A DNA stretch of 54,534 nt from an uncultured Bacilli bacterium (GTDB taxonomy: Bacteria > Bacillota_I > Bacilli_A > RF39 > UBA660): NCBI GenBank assembly GCA_947628235.1, contig CANQZC010000009.1, positions 1 through 54,534 of the forward strand, read 5' to 3'. Positions within the stretch are counted from its first letter, which is position 1, and each line of letters opens with the position of its first letter. A program made the position numbers and the translations under genes. Positions 32,796-42,621 of the stretch are shown one piece after another. The notes beneath the pieces are model-generated. The model was not told the origin of the DNA, searched no databases, and was given only the letters and a program-made list of their open reading frames with translations.

Positions 32796-33880
32796 ACCAT
32801 CCAAGCATTTGGAATCTTTCTTGCTCCAGTATAAGAATATCCTCTTGGATTATTAATTAATTTATTATTGATAACTAAGGTAGAAGAACCTCCACCATCT
32901 AGATTAGCGGCATTATAAGCTTTATATTTTTCTAGAAGTTTAATCATTTGCGCGATAGAAATTCCATCACTACCATTCGCTCCACGGCCATCAATGACTA
33001 GGAAAAGAACAATTCCATCTTTTCTTTGAGCAATAGCGGTACGGTTAGCATATCCCCAACCACCATTTCCTGTTACTTTGGCAGATTTTCCATTGACAAT
33101 TAAGAAAGGTCCAAAAGTAACAGCGTTTTTCATACCATCTTTAATAGCTTCTTTCGCACTTTTGGTTGTTAACATCAATTTATTATCTTTGGTAAAACCA
33201 ATGAGTCCACCACCATGACGGTTTCTTCCTCCGACGGAAGCTACTTTTCCGTTTTTAATAACGGTTCCGGTAGGAATTCCATTCCCAATTCCAAAACCAC
33301 TTGCATTAATGGCTACTTTGGCTTTGTTATCTTTTGCGATATTGACTAAGTATTGTCCTCCATATTTTGCGGAAACCAGTGTGATTCTAGAAGGGTCATA
33401 GATGGCAACTAAGTATCCATTATAATCTTTCTCATCAATTTCAATCACTTTATATAAGTCGTTTCCTTCCTCTCTTTTTAAAATTTGTTCTTCGTAGATA
33501 GAATCATAAGTATCTGTTCTATTATCGGTAAATACGATATCGTCTAAGTTCGATTCATTATCTGCTTCAATGACAGTATTCTGCTTTAAGATTTCTTCAA
33601 TCTCTCTTTCGGAATAGAGAACATTCGCAAAATATTGATGTCTACCGGTCGCTAAAGCAGTCGTTATAAACCAGTTCTTGAAAGAAGGAACAGGTCCATA
33701 GACAACGAAGAAAAAGGCAATAACGCATAGATCAAAGAAAGCACAAATGATCGTGAAGATAGAAAGTTTTCTTTTTTTCTTTTTCTTTTTTTCTTTCTTT
33801 TCTTTTTCTTCTATCTTAGAAGTAGATTCTTTCTTTTCTTCAATAGGTTTTTCATCTTTTTTCTTTTTTTTGGTACTCAT
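32789..33880 (-). CDS. Membrane-anchored phosphodiester glycosidase (NAGPA domain)
   Basis: The 363-aa product has a very lysine-rich cytosolic N terminus (residues 1-42), one membrane helix (about 43-65), then an outside domain. The NAGPA domain spans about residues 165-363: KVAINASGFGIGNGIPTGTVI, RTAIAQRKDGIVLFLVIDGRG and the terminal AANLDGGGSSTLVINNKLIN...IPNAWMV. This family removes GlcNAc-1-phosphodiester caps and in bacteria acts on wall polymers or exopolysaccharides. It overlaps the upstream gene (33877) by ATGA, so the two leftward genes are coupled. The K/E-rich leader shows strand bias at DNA level and an artificial open frame opposite it. Confidence 0.9.
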   Translation of the reverse strand: MSTKKKKKDEKPIEEKKESTSKIEEKEKKEKKKKKKRKLSIFTIICAFFDLCVIAFFFVVYGPVPSFKNWFITTALATGRHQYFANVLYSEREIEEILKQNTVIEADNESNLDDIVFTDNRTDTYDSIYEEQILKREEGNDLYKVIEIDEKDYNGYLVAIYDPSRITLVSAKYGGQYLVNIAKDNKAKVAINASGFGIGNGIPTGTVIKNGKVASVGGRNRHGGGLIGFTKDNKLMLTTKSAKEAIKDGMKNAVTFGPFLIVNGKSAKVTGNGGWGYANRTAIAQRKDGIVLFLVIDGRGANGSDGISIAQMIKLLEKYKAYNAANLDGGGSSTLVINNKLINNPRGYSYTGARKIPNAWMVK

Positions 33881-35244
33881 GCTTCGATACCTCCTAAAAT
33901 ATAAGGATTTAGATAATCGCCATCACCAGATGTAATGGTAATATTAGATTTTAAGTAAAGGGCAGGGCGAATATTTAATTTTTCAGTAACCATATTTTCA
34001 TAAACGGTATGATTACTACTAACGGAATAGATGCTCATATCATTTCCAGAACTTGTATTGAGTAAGAATGTATTTTCTAGTTCATAAGCGAAAGGTTCTC
34101 CAATCGATAACATTCCTACTTTTAAAGAAGTTGTTTTCGCAAATGCACTTCGATAATCATTGGTACTAAGAGAATAGGTTCCTGTATAGAAGTTACCACT
34201 TACTACATATTCTTTCTGTTCTAAACTATTATAATAAGTATTATTTAAATAATAGAGTAATTCTTTTCGACTAAGCGACATACTGTTAGAGTATTCTGAG
34301 AAGTTCTTTAAAATACATTCCCCATTTTTATCTTGAATACAATTTTCACTTACAATTTTAATTTTTCCACTTTCTTTGGAAACGACTTTCCATAATCCGT
34401 TTTGAAATTGAATATAAGAACCAACATAGATATCTTGTAAAGTCGTCTTTTGATAATCAGATAGAAGGTAAGGACTTTCTGAAGTACCAATTCCATCTAT
34501 GATTTTACTATCTCCAGAAATGGTAATAACGGGGCGAATACCATGCTTATTTTTGAAGTCATCTTTACCGACAGTTCCATCTGCTGCCACAAACCATGCT
34601 GAATCTTCATCATATCGATTAGATGTCCAGAATTCTGTTTCATTATTTAGATAACTTTCATTCGCATTTGCTTCTAAGTAGTCATGAAGACTAAGGATAC
34701 CAATTTTGTATTGTTGATCAGTCTCAAAGCATCCAGAAGCCTCTAAAGTAGACACTTGATTGACACACATCGTCGTAGGAAGAAGTTTCTCTGCCTCTTC
34801 TAAGCCACTTTCAAAAATACCAGTTGCTGTTTCTTCTTCTTTTGTATTCAACCATCGTAAGATATATTGAGAAAGAGAATTTCCATAAGGAAGGGTAAGT
34901 AAAGTATCTTCTGTTACCATCGTGATACTACCATCTTCATTGATACGAACAATTCTCCAAACATATCCTTGATATCGAACATAGTTATTATCGACATCTC
35001 CGACAAATCGATAGACACCATTTGTCTCTACTAAGGTACTTCGTAATTCATAGGTATCGTTCTGTTCTAGAACCCGACTTTTTAAATCTTCTTTTAAAAT
35101 GATAGGTTTTTCACTTTCCATTTTATAATAAATTAATCTACCTAGATAGTATCCTCCCACACTAAAACAAAAAAGGATACTCAATAAATTAAAGATAACT
35201 TGTGGTTTTAGTCTTCTTTTTTTAACCTGCTTTTTTTCTTTCAT
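33877..35244 (-). CDS. Membrane-anchored surface protein with two repeated modules, 455 aa
   Basis: The N terminus is basic with one membrane helix (about 14-38), so the protein is a type II membrane protein with an outside region. That region has two copies of a similar module. Each opens with a sentence like VRYQGYVWRIVRINEDGSI or IQFQNGLWKVVSKESGKIKI, includes a cysteine loop, and ends KHGIRPVITISGD or LNIRPALYLKSNI followed by a ...YLL or ...YIL strand. Such modules occur in surface and pilin-like proteins of gut Bacilli. Cysteines (CVNQ...GCF; CIQ...CIL) suggest disulphides. The partner of the phosphodiester glycosidase downstream; function unknown. Confidence 0.72.
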   Translation of the reverse strand: MKEKKQVKKRRLKPQVIFNLLSILFCFSVGGYYLGRLIYYKMESEKPIILKEDLKSRVLEQNDTYELRSTLVETNGVYRFVGDVDNNYVRYQGYVWRIVRINEDGSITMVTEDTLLTLPYGNSLSQYILRWLNTKEEETATGIFESGLEEAEKLLPTTMCVNQVSTLEASGCFETDQQYKIGILSLHDYLEANANESYLNNETEFWTSNRYDEDSAWFVAADGTVGKDDFKNKHGIRPVITISGDSKIIDGIGTSESPYLLSDYQKTTLQDIYVGSYIQFQNGLWKVVSKESGKIKIVSENCIQDKNGECILKNFSEYSNSMSLSRKELLYYLNNTYYNSLEQKEYVVSGNFYTGTYSLSTNDYRSAFAKTTSLKVGMLSIGEPFAYELENTFLLNTSSGNDMSIYSVSSNHTVYENMVTEKLNIRPALYLKSNITITSGDGDYLNPYILGGIEA

Positions 35245-35366
35245 AAACTTCTCCTTGTTTCTTTATAGCCTTTTTCATTATATCAAAATTTGTCTATTTA
35301 GACAATCAAATTTCTTTACGAATAACTTTTTATGTGATATCATATTGATAGGAAGTAGGAGAGAAA

Positions 35367-38237
35367 GTGAAGAGATTGGATAGAAAAAAGTTTCAAAATA
35401 ACATCGTAGGTCTTTTAGGAATGCTGATAGCTATCCTTCTTTTAGTGGGATTAGACCATATCATCTCTCCAAAAGAAAAGCCCTTAGAAGGATTAGGAAG
35501 TGGTAGTGTCAACTATCATAAGTTAGTAATTAATGAGATTATGACTTCGAATAAAGGAGCGTATGCTGATTCGAATGGAAATACCTATGACTGGATTGAA
35601 CTTTATAATGGAACGGAAAATGATATTGATTTATCCGGTTATGGGTTGAGTGATGAAGAATCAGGAAATACAAAATGGATTTTTCCAAATGTGACGATTC
35701 CGAAAAAAAGTTATTTAATTGTTTACTTATCTGGAACGACGGAGGAAGGATTATATGCGAACTTTGCTTTAAATAAAGCAGGGGGAGAAACCATTACTTT
35801 AAAACGGAAGAATGGAAAAGTTGTCGATAGTGTCAAAACAGAATCTTTAACGAAGAATACTGTCATGGCTAGAAATCAAGATGGAAAATGGATAGAGACC
35901 TCAGAGTTTACCCCAGGATTTGATAATACCGAAGAGGGGAGAAAGACTTATCTAGAAAATCGAAAAGCACAGGAAAAAGATAATTTAGTAATTACGGAAT
36001 TCTTACCTAATAACAAAGGAAATATTGCTTTTGATGGAAATTTCTATAGTTATATTGAATTACAGAATCAAGGAGAGAAAGATATCTCGTTAAAAGATTA
36101 CTATATTTCTAATGATTCTAATCGTCCTTTCTATTATCGTTTAGAAGATGTTACTTTGAAAAAGGGTGAGACTTATCTCATCTATGCTTCTTCTTTAAAT
36201 CGTGGCAATCATGCAGATTTTAGTTTAAAGAATAAATCAGGAGTGATTCTTCTTTCCAAGAAAGATAAAGTCGTTGAGGAAGTAGAATATCGAGATGTTA
36301 CTTCAGGATTTGCCTATATCAAAGATTCTAATGGCGTTTTTAAAGAAGCTAGTAATATTACCCCTGGATATCCTAATACGGCAGATGGTATGAAGAAATT
36401 TTCAACGGAAAAGAGAAAGAATCCAGAAGAATTAATCATTAGTGAAGTCATGAGTTCTAACCATAAATATTTAATGCAAAATGGGGGAGAATATTACGAT
36501 TGGATAGAACTTTATAACAATACCGATCATACGATTAACTTAAGTGACTATACGATTACGACGAATGAAGATACCAAAGAGATGTATCCTTTACCTAAAG
36601 TAGAGTTAAAGAGTAAAGAATATTATGTCTTGATGGCATCTGGAGATACTTCTCTTAGTAATTCTAAATATCAACACACGAATTTTAAAATTTCTCCCGC
36701 AGAAAGTTTATATCTCTATAAAAAAGGAAACTTAGTAGATTCCATGTTTGTTTCAAATATTCCAATTGGTTATAGTATGGGAAGAAGTAGTAAGAATGGA
36801 TTCTACTATTATAAAAAGCCTACGCCAGAAAAAGAGAATGGTTCTAGTGATATTTTAGAAATTGCTTATGAACCTACCTTCTCTGTTTCACCGGGAGTTT
36901 ATAATGATACGAAGCAAGTAGAACTTGCCTTAGAAGGTTCAGGGACTATATATTATACTTTAGATGGGTCAACTCCAAATCAAAATTCTAAGGTATATAA
37001 TAGTCCTATTCTTTTAACTAAAACAACGGTTGTAAAAGCCATTTCTTACGAGAGTAAAAAAAAAGCCAGTTCTGTCGTAACAGGGACCTATATTTTGAAT
37101 GAGAATCATACTTTACCTGTTCTTTCTATCAGTTTACCGGCTTCTTCTTTTGATAATTTAAACCGTCATCCTGATAGCACTACGCTTACGGTAGCAGCGC
37201 ATGCAGAACTTTATGAAAAAGAAAAATCGTTTTCTGTCGATTGTGGGTTAAAACTTTTTGGTGGGCAAACGAGATATATTTCTAAGAAAAGTTATGCATT
37301 AAAGTTTTCGACGAAGTATGGACCTGCTAATTTAGAGTATAAAGTCTTTGACAATCGAGAAGCAGTATCTTATAATACTTTAGTAGTACGAAGTGGTTCA
37401 CAAGATAGTGTGGGTTCGATGATTCGAGATGAACTTGCCACTTCGATCATGGATAAATATGGAACAGTAGATGTCCAAGCCTATAAAGCCGTTATTCTTT
37501 ATGTGAATGGAGAGTATTGGGGTGTTTACTTCTTACGAGAAAAAGTAGATGAAGAGTTTTTAAAACATCACTATAATGTCGAAGAAGAAGGTTCAAATAT
37601 TGTTCGAATTGATAATAATGTTACGGTAGGTAGTTCTAAAGACTATCGTGATTTAGTCAATTATGCTGCTACTCATAATCTATCCAATTCTGCAAATTAT
37701 GAATATGTAAGTTCTAAGTTAGACATTGATAATTTTATTGATTTTTGGGTCGGTGAGTTATTTGTTGCGAATAACGATATTGTCAATACTCGTTTTTTCA
37801 ATCATCCTAAGATAGCGGATGGAAAAATACGAATGATTTTCTATGACTTTGATTATGCCTTATATTTTTATAATTGGAATTATATGCAGTGGATGACATC
37901 TGCTTCGGGATTAGGAGAATATCACTATAACAATACACTTCTTCGAGCTCTTCTAACCAATTCTTCGTTTAAGAAACGATTCTTAGAACGATTATCTTGG
38001 AATTTAAAGAATGTATGGACAGATAAAAATGTCATCAATCAATATAATGAACTAGTGAATCTCTTAAAACCAGAGATGAAAAGAAATCAAAAACGATGGG
38101 GAATGACCTATCAAGAATGGGAAGATAACTGTAAAGAATTAAAAACATATCTTACAAAGAGAAGAAAGTATGTTATTGATCATGTGAAGAGTTATTTCCA
38201 TTTATCTAGTGAGGAAGTGAAAAAATACTTTGGATAA
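35367..38237 (+). CDS. CotH-kinase family surface protein with lamin-tail domains (first copy)
   Basis: The 956-aa product begins at GTG (35367) with an N-terminal membrane helix at about 12-32. Three lamin-tail (LTD) domains follow, each with KLVINEIMTSN or ITEFLPNNKG or ISEVMSSNHK at the start and a GGETI/SGVILL strand later. A chitobiase-type beta-sandwich follows (TIYYTLDGSTPNQNSKVY), then the CotH kinase domain (about 590-900). In the last, DCGLKLFGGQTRYISKKSYALKF, GEYWGVYFLREKVDEEF, VNTRFF and MIFYDFDYALYFY hold the conserved Arg/Lys, Asn and Asp residues of CotH kinases. Bacillus CotH phosphorylates spore coat proteins; here the anchor and LTD/chitobiase parts suggest a cell-surface role. 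The end overlaps the VTC gene by 8 bases. Confidence 0.9.
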   Translation: MKRLDRKKFQNNIVGLLGMLIAILLLVGLDHIISPKEKPLEGLGSGSVNYHKLVINEIMTSNKGAYADSNGNTYDWIELYNGTENDIDLSGYGLSDEESGNTKWIFPNVTIPKKSYLIVYLSGTTEEGLYANFALNKAGGETITLKRKNGKVVDSVKTESLTKNTVMARNQDGKWIETSEFTPGFDNTEEGRKTYLENRKAQEKDNLVITEFLPNNKGNIAFDGNFYSYIELQNQGEKDISLKDYYISNDSNRPFYYRLEDVTLKKGETYLIYASSLNRGNHADFSLKNKSGVILLSKKDKVVEEVEYRDVTSGFAYIKDSNGVFKEASNITPGYPNTADGMKKFSTEKRKNPEELIISEVMSSNHKYLMQNGGEYYDWIELYNNTDHTINLSDYTITTNEDTKEMYPLPKVELKSKEYYVLMASGDTSLSNSKYQHTNFKISPAESLYLYKKGNLVDSMFVSNIPIGYSMGRSSKNGFYYYKKPTPEKENGSSDILEIAYEPTFSVSPGVYNDTKQVELALEGSGTIYYTLDGSTPNQNSKVYNSPILLTKTTVVKAISYESKKKASSVVTGTYILNENHTLPVLSISLPASSFDNLNRHPDSTTLTVAAHAELYEKEKSFSVDCGLKLFGGQTRYISKKSYALKFSTKYGPANLEYKVFDNREAVSYNTLVVRSGSQDSVGSMIRDELATSIMDKYGTVDVQAYKAVILYVNGEYWGVYFLREKVDEEFLKHHYNVEEEGSNIVRIDNNVTVGSSKDYRDLVNYAATHNLSNSANYEYVSSKLDIDNFIDFWVGELFVANNDIVNTRFFNHPKIADGKIRMIFYDFDYALYFYNWNYMQWMTSASGLGEYHYNNTLLRALLTNSSFKKRFLERLSWNLKNVWTDKNVINQYNELVNLLKPEMKRNQKRWGMTYQEWEDNCKELKTYLTKRRKYVIDHVKSYFHLSSEEVKKYFG

Positions 38238-38925
38238 GAAACAATATCGCCATGAACTTAAGTTCCTCTTAAGTGAAAAACAGGCAGAAATTTTAAAAGA
38301 TCGTCTTGCTTTTCTGATGGAAATCGATACGAATTCTGTCAATCAAGATCATACTTATTTCATTCGAAGTCTCTATTTTGATGATGTCTATGATACCGCT
38401 TATTATGAAAAAGTAGATGGTGTCGAAAAAAGAGAGAAGTATCGGATTCGTATCTATAATTTAGATGATTCTTTTATTCGGTTAGAACGAAAAGAGAAGA
38501 ATCGGGATTTAACTTATAAAAAGCAAGAAAAAATAAGTAAAGAAGAATGTCTAGATTTTCTCGCTGGAAATTTTGATAATATTGATCTTCAAAAAGGAAG
38601 CTTACTAAGTGAATTTGCTATGAAGAGAAGATTACAACAAATTCGTCCTAGTGTCATTGTAGATTATAAAAGATTAGCCTATACTTATCCTATTGAGGAT
38701 ACTAGAATTACTTTTGATTCTATGATTTGTTCGGGAAAGTTTAATGATAATCTATTCTGTGAAGATTTAGATGCCTCTCCTGTTTTAGAACCGGGAGAAG
38801 TAGTTTTGGAAGTAAAGTTTAATAACGCTATTCCAAGTCACATTGCGAGTGTTCTTAGGAGTATACCGATGATTCGTCAGGCGGTTTCTAAATTTGCTTT
38901 ATGTAGAGAAAAGAAGGAGGTATAA
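38230..38925 (+). CDS. VTC domain protein (polyphosphate polymerase-type)
   Basis: The 231-aa product starts at TTG inside the end of the CotH gene. VTC-type catalytic domains form a tunnel lined by basic residues that makes polyphosphate. Matching features are YRHELKFLLSEKQAEILK, EKYRIRIYNLDDSFIRLERKE, LTYKKQEKISKEE, SVIVDYKRLAYTY, RITFDSMI and VVLEVKFNNAIPSHI, in the family order. No membrane segment is present, so it may act with the DUF4956 membrane protein that follows 1 base later. Polyphosphate synthesis itself is inference. Confidence 0.93.
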   Translation: MDKKQYRHELKFLLSEKQAEILKDRLAFLMEIDTNSVNQDHTYFIRSLYFDDVYDTAYYEKVDGVEKREKYRIRIYNLDDSFIRLERKEKNRDLTYKKQEKISKEECLDFLAGNFDNIDLQKGSLLSEFAMKRRLQQIRPSVIVDYKRLAYTYPIEDTRITFDSMICSGKFNDNLFCEDLDASPVLEPGEVVLEVKFNNAIPSHIASVLRSIPMIRQAVSKFALCREKKEV

Positions 38926-38926
38926 C

Positions 38927-39580
38927 ATGAGCTTTTTAGATATGATTAAGAAAAGTGTCGTAGAAGAATTTACGAGTTCACTTTCGACAGGAGATATTTT
39001 CTTCTCCTTATTCGTTGCTTTTGTAGCAGCCCTTATTATTTGTTTTGTATATAAGAAAACCTATACGGGTGTCTCTTATACGAAATCATTTATTTTATCT
39101 ATCGTTTTATTAGCGATGGTAACATCTTTAGTCATTCGTACTATCAATTCCAATTTAGCTCTTTCTTTAGGTATGGTCGGAGCATTATCTATTGTTCGTT
39201 TTAGAACCGCTGTCAAAGATCCAGTCGATACAATCTTTATGTTTTGGGCGATTACCGCAGGAATTATGTCTGGAGCAGGACTATATTTAATTACGATTAT
39301 TGCGACTTTAATGTTAGGAATTTTCTATATCGTATGTTATATGACAGCTTTTCATCCTACCCAAAAATATCTTCTTGTGATTAAAGCCGATGAAGATTTT
39401 GCGGAAGAAATTAGAAAAGTAGCAGGAAAAAAGAAAAAATGTATTTTAAAGACCGAATCTTATAAAGGAGATAAAGTAGAATTTACTTTTGAAGTGGCAT
39501 CTCGTGATTATGCTTCTGAATTGACGAAATTAAAAGAAAAGAAAGAAGTAGAAAGTATTCATTTAGTAAGTATTGATTAA
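38927..39580 (+). CDS. DUF4956 membrane protein
   Basis: The 217-aa product from ATG 38927 (GGAGG upstream; an in-frame ATG at 38894 lies in the VTC gene). Four membrane helices lie at about residues 24-44, 55-75, 80-95 and 105-140. The segment GMVGALSIVRFRTAVKDPVDT between helices is the DUF4956 signature. A cytosolic C-terminal domain follows (about 145-217), which looks like a small alpha/beta sensor (KCILKTESYKGDKVEFTFEV). VTC and DUF4956 genes are commonly neighbours. The two probably form one membrane complex. Confidence 0.93.
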   Translation: MSFLDMIKKSVVEEFTSSLSTGDIFFSLFVAFVAALIICFVYKKTYTGVSYTKSFILSIVLLAMVTSLVIRTINSNLALSLGMVGALSIVRFRTAVKDPVDTIFMFWAITAGIMSGAGLYLITIIATLMLGIFYIVCYMTAFHPTQKYLLVIKADEDFAEEIRKVAGKKKKCILKTESYKGDKVEFTFEVASRDYASELTKLKEKKEVESIHLVSID

Positions 39581-39606
39581 CAGAAGAGTTCTTCTGTTTT
39601 TTCATT
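39579..39606 (+). terminator. Terminator after DUF4956
   Basis: ACAGAAGA pairs with TCTTCTGT followed by TTTTT. The second CotH gene has its own TATAAT near 39626. Confidence 0.65.
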
Positions 39607-39657
39607 TACGATTTGTATGGATTATGATATAATAGGCAAAGAGTAAGGAGAAATAGG

Positions 39658-42543
39658 ATGAAGTTTTTTGAAGAAGAGAAAGTAGAAACAACTGGTTGGA
39701 TAGTACTAGTCTTTGCGATGGGACTACTTCTTTTTTGCGCTTTCAATCGTTTTTCCACTACAGTTTCTAAGAAAGTAGAACCTCTTCATCTTCGTATTAA
39801 TGAAGTGATGGTTTCCAATCAAGGAGCTTATTTAGATTCTAATGGAAATGCTTATGATTGGGTAGAATTAGCAAATGAAGAAGACTTCGATGTTTCTCTA
39901 GATGGATATACATTAGTAGATAATAATCCTAATAATGCCGTCGAATTAAAAGATTTAGTGATTCCTGCGAAAGGCTATTTACTTCTTTATTTAACAGGAG
40001 AACAATCTTCAGGATCAAATTATCTATCTTTCGCATTAAATAAAGCAGGCGATGAACTTACCTTAAAAAATCCAGAAGGGGAAGTTGTCAGTTCTATCTC
40101 TTTTGGAAAAACAAAAGAAAACTATACTTTAGCGTATGAAGGAGATGCCTATGTTGAAACTTCTTCGATTACTCCTCTAGAAGAAAATAGTATCGTCGGA
40201 AGAATGAAATACTTAAAAAGTAGAATGAGTATTTCTTCACCTTTAAAAATTACAGAATTTCTTCCTCAAAATAAAGGCATTTATCGGCAAGGTTCTTCCT
40301 TATATGAATATATTGAAATTACGAATGTCTCTTCAGAAAAAGTTTCTTTAAAAGATTACTATCTTTCTGTTGATAGTAAGAAGCCTTATTTTTACGCTCT
40401 TCCCGAGATAGAATTAGAACCAAAGGAGCACTATCTTCTTTATCCTACGAAGTTATCATTAGAGAATCATGCTCCTTTCGAATTAAATAAGAAATCTGGT
40501 ACCATCTATCTATCCACGAAAAATCAAGTCATAGATACGGTATCTTATGAAGTGACGAAGGAAGGATATGCCTTTTCTTGGGATGGGGAAGAATGGGTAG
40601 AGACGACTTCTATTACCCCAGGATTTGATAATACTATATCCGGAAGAAAAAGTTACGCTAAAAGCGAAAAAATAGAATCTTCTTTAATCATTAATGAAGT
40701 GATGACTTCTAATGACAAATATCTAAAAGAACAAAACGGAAAGTATTATGATTGGATTGAAATTAAAAATCCAACGAAGAAGGATATTTCTTTAAAAGGG
40801 TACTATTTAGCAACCAATGTAAAAGATAAAGATCGCTTTGCGCTTCCTAATAAAACTTTAAAAGCAGGCGCTACCATGGTTCTTCTAGCATCCAATGAAA
40901 ATCCCAAGAAAAAGAAATATACCCATACGAATTTTAAATTATCAGAAGGGGAGAGCCTTTATCTATATCAAGGAGATACCCTTATCGATTCCATGTTCAT
41001 ACCAGAGCTAAAAGTAGGAATGAGTTATGGATGGGGAAGTAGTTATGGACACTACTATTTCTCTACGCCAACGCCTAATAAAAAGAATGGTAGTGGGAAT
41101 ATCGATGTTACTCTTACACCAACTTTCTCTTTAGCGCCTGGCGTATATAACGATCTAACAAAAGTAACTTTATCTCTCAGTTCTAATGGAACTATCTACT
41201 ATACTTTAGATGGTTCTGTTCCAAATAAAAATTCTAAAAAATATACGAAACCAATTACGATTACCAAAACTACTGTGGTAAGAGCGATTGCTTATGGTAG
41301 TTCGATGGCATCTAGTGAAGTGGCTACAGGAAGTTATATCCTCCATGAAAATCATACCCTTCCAGTCGTTTCTTTAAGTCTTCCTAATTCTTCTTTTAAT
41401 ACTTTAAATCAACACTATCAATCTCGTTCTTTAGAGTATAAAGCTCATGCAGAATTCTATGAAGAAGACGGTTCTTTTTCCATCGATTGTGGATTAAAAC
41501 TTTTTGGAGGGCAGAGTAGGGAACTTCCAAAAAAGAGTTATGCATTAAAATTCTCTTCTCAGTATGGAGAAGGAAATCTTTCCTACCGGGTATTTGATAA
41601 TCGTGAAATCGTTAACTATAACACTCTTGTTTTAAGAAGTGGTTCGCAAGATATGGAAGGATCCATGATTCGGGATGAACTAGCTTCTTCCGTCATTGAA
41701 GAATTAGGAACGATTGATGTTCAAGCCTTTCGTCCAGTGATTCTTTATATCAATGGAAAATATTGGGGAATTTATTATCTTCGGGAGAAGGTAGATGACC
41801 GTTTTATTGCGCAACACTACAATGTAGAGCAAGGAAAGACTAATATTGTTAAAATTGAAAATGAATTAGAGGAGGGTTCTAGAGCAGACTTTCAAAAATT
41901 GATGAATTATGTTCGTAGTCATGACTTATCGAATGCAAAGTATTATCATGAAGTAGAAAAGATGTTAGATATGGATAATTATATCGATTTCTTGGTGAGT
42001 CAGTTCTATATGAATAATATTGATGTTCGAAATACGAGATTCTTTAGTCATCCTTCAGTAGCTTCAGGAAAGATACGAATGATTTTCTATGACTTAGATT
42101 ATGGATTTCGAACGACTCCTGTCTATTTCCTTCCATGGTTATTAAATCCTGCTGGAACGGGATATTTTAAAGTAGATAATAGTCTCATTCGAGGATTGAT
42201 GAAAAGTGATCTTTTTAAAAAACATTTCTTAGAAGTTTTCTTCTATGATATGAAGTATGTCTTTACCAAAGAAAAAGTTTTAGCGAAATATAAATCCCTT
42301 TATAAATTAGTACAACCAGAGATGAAAAGAAATCAAGAAAGATGGGGATTTTCTTACGATACTTTTGAATCTTCTTGTGATGCGATTGAGCGCTTTATTA
42401 AGAATCGAACGAATAATATGATATCGCAAGTACAAAGTTATTTTCATCTAACGGATGCGGAAGTAAAAAAATATATGGATACTTCTAATCCATTAAGAGA
42501 TAAATTAAAGCGAGAGAGTTTAATTGTTCAAAGTAGTATGTAG
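39658..42543 (+). CDS. CotH-kinase family surface protein with lamin-tail domains (second copy)
   Basis: The 961-aa product has the same layout as the 35367 protein: N-terminal membrane helix (about 15-32), three LTD domains (LRINEVMVSN, ITEFLPQNKG, INEVMTSNDK), a chitobiase-type sandwich (TIYYTLDGSVPNKNSKKY) and a CotH kinase domain (DCGLKLFGGQSRELPKKSYA; GKYWGIYYLREKVDDRF; VRNTRFF; MIFYDLDYGFRTT). The two are paralogues at tandem positions separated by the VTC and DUF4956 genes. Divergence across the whole length, including the LTD parts, shows the duplication is old. It stands after a terminator and has its own promoter. Confidence 0.9.
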   Translation: MKFFEEEKVETTGWIVLVFAMGLLLFCAFNRFSTTVSKKVEPLHLRINEVMVSNQGAYLDSNGNAYDWVELANEEDFDVSLDGYTLVDNNPNNAVELKDLVIPAKGYLLLYLTGEQSSGSNYLSFALNKAGDELTLKNPEGEVVSSISFGKTKENYTLAYEGDAYVETSSITPLEENSIVGRMKYLKSRMSISSPLKITEFLPQNKGIYRQGSSLYEYIEITNVSSEKVSLKDYYLSVDSKKPYFYALPEIELEPKEHYLLYPTKLSLENHAPFELNKKSGTIYLSTKNQVIDTVSYEVTKEGYAFSWDGEEWVETTSITPGFDNTISGRKSYAKSEKIESSLIINEVMTSNDKYLKEQNGKYYDWIEIKNPTKKDISLKGYYLATNVKDKDRFALPNKTLKAGATMVLLASNENPKKKKYTHTNFKLSEGESLYLYQGDTLIDSMFIPELKVGMSYGWGSSYGHYYFSTPTPNKKNGSGNIDVTLTPTFSLAPGVYNDLTKVTLSLSSNGTIYYTLDGSVPNKNSKKYTKPITITKTTVVRAIAYGSSMASSEVATGSYILHENHTLPVVSLSLPNSSFNTLNQHYQSRSLEYKAHAEFYEEDGSFSIDCGLKLFGGQSRELPKKSYALKFSSQYGEGNLSYRVFDNREIVNYNTLVLRSGSQDMEGSMIRDELASSVIEELGTIDVQAFRPVILYINGKYWGIYYLREKVDDRFIAQHYNVEQGKTNIVKIENELEEGSRADFQKLMNYVRSHDLSNAKYYHEVEKMLDMDNYIDFLVSQFYMNNIDVRNTRFFSHPSVASGKIRMIFYDLDYGFRTTPVYFLPWLLNPAGTGYFKVDNSLIRGLMKSDLFKKHFLEVFFYDMKYVFTKEKVLAKYKSLYKLVQPEMKRNQERWGFSYDTFESSCDAIERFIKNRTNNMISQVQSYFHLTDAEVKKYMDTSNPLRDKLKRESLIVQSSM

Positions 42544-42567
42544 AAAGAAGGATTCCCTTCTTTTTTC

Positions 42568-42596
42568 TTGACATTTTAAAAAGAGGGTGCTAGTAT
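42568..42596 (+). promoter_or_regulatory. Promoter of the GH25-LysM gene
   Basis: TTGACA (42568-42573), 17-base spacer, TAGTAT (42591-42596). Confidence 0.65.
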
Positions 42597-42621
42597 ATCC
42601 TGTCAAAAAAGGAGAGATATA

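Noticed and set aside
33747..33935. Rightward ORF rich in Phe and Ser
   Set aside because: Mirror of the lysine-rich N terminus of the leftward phosphodiester glycosidase gene.
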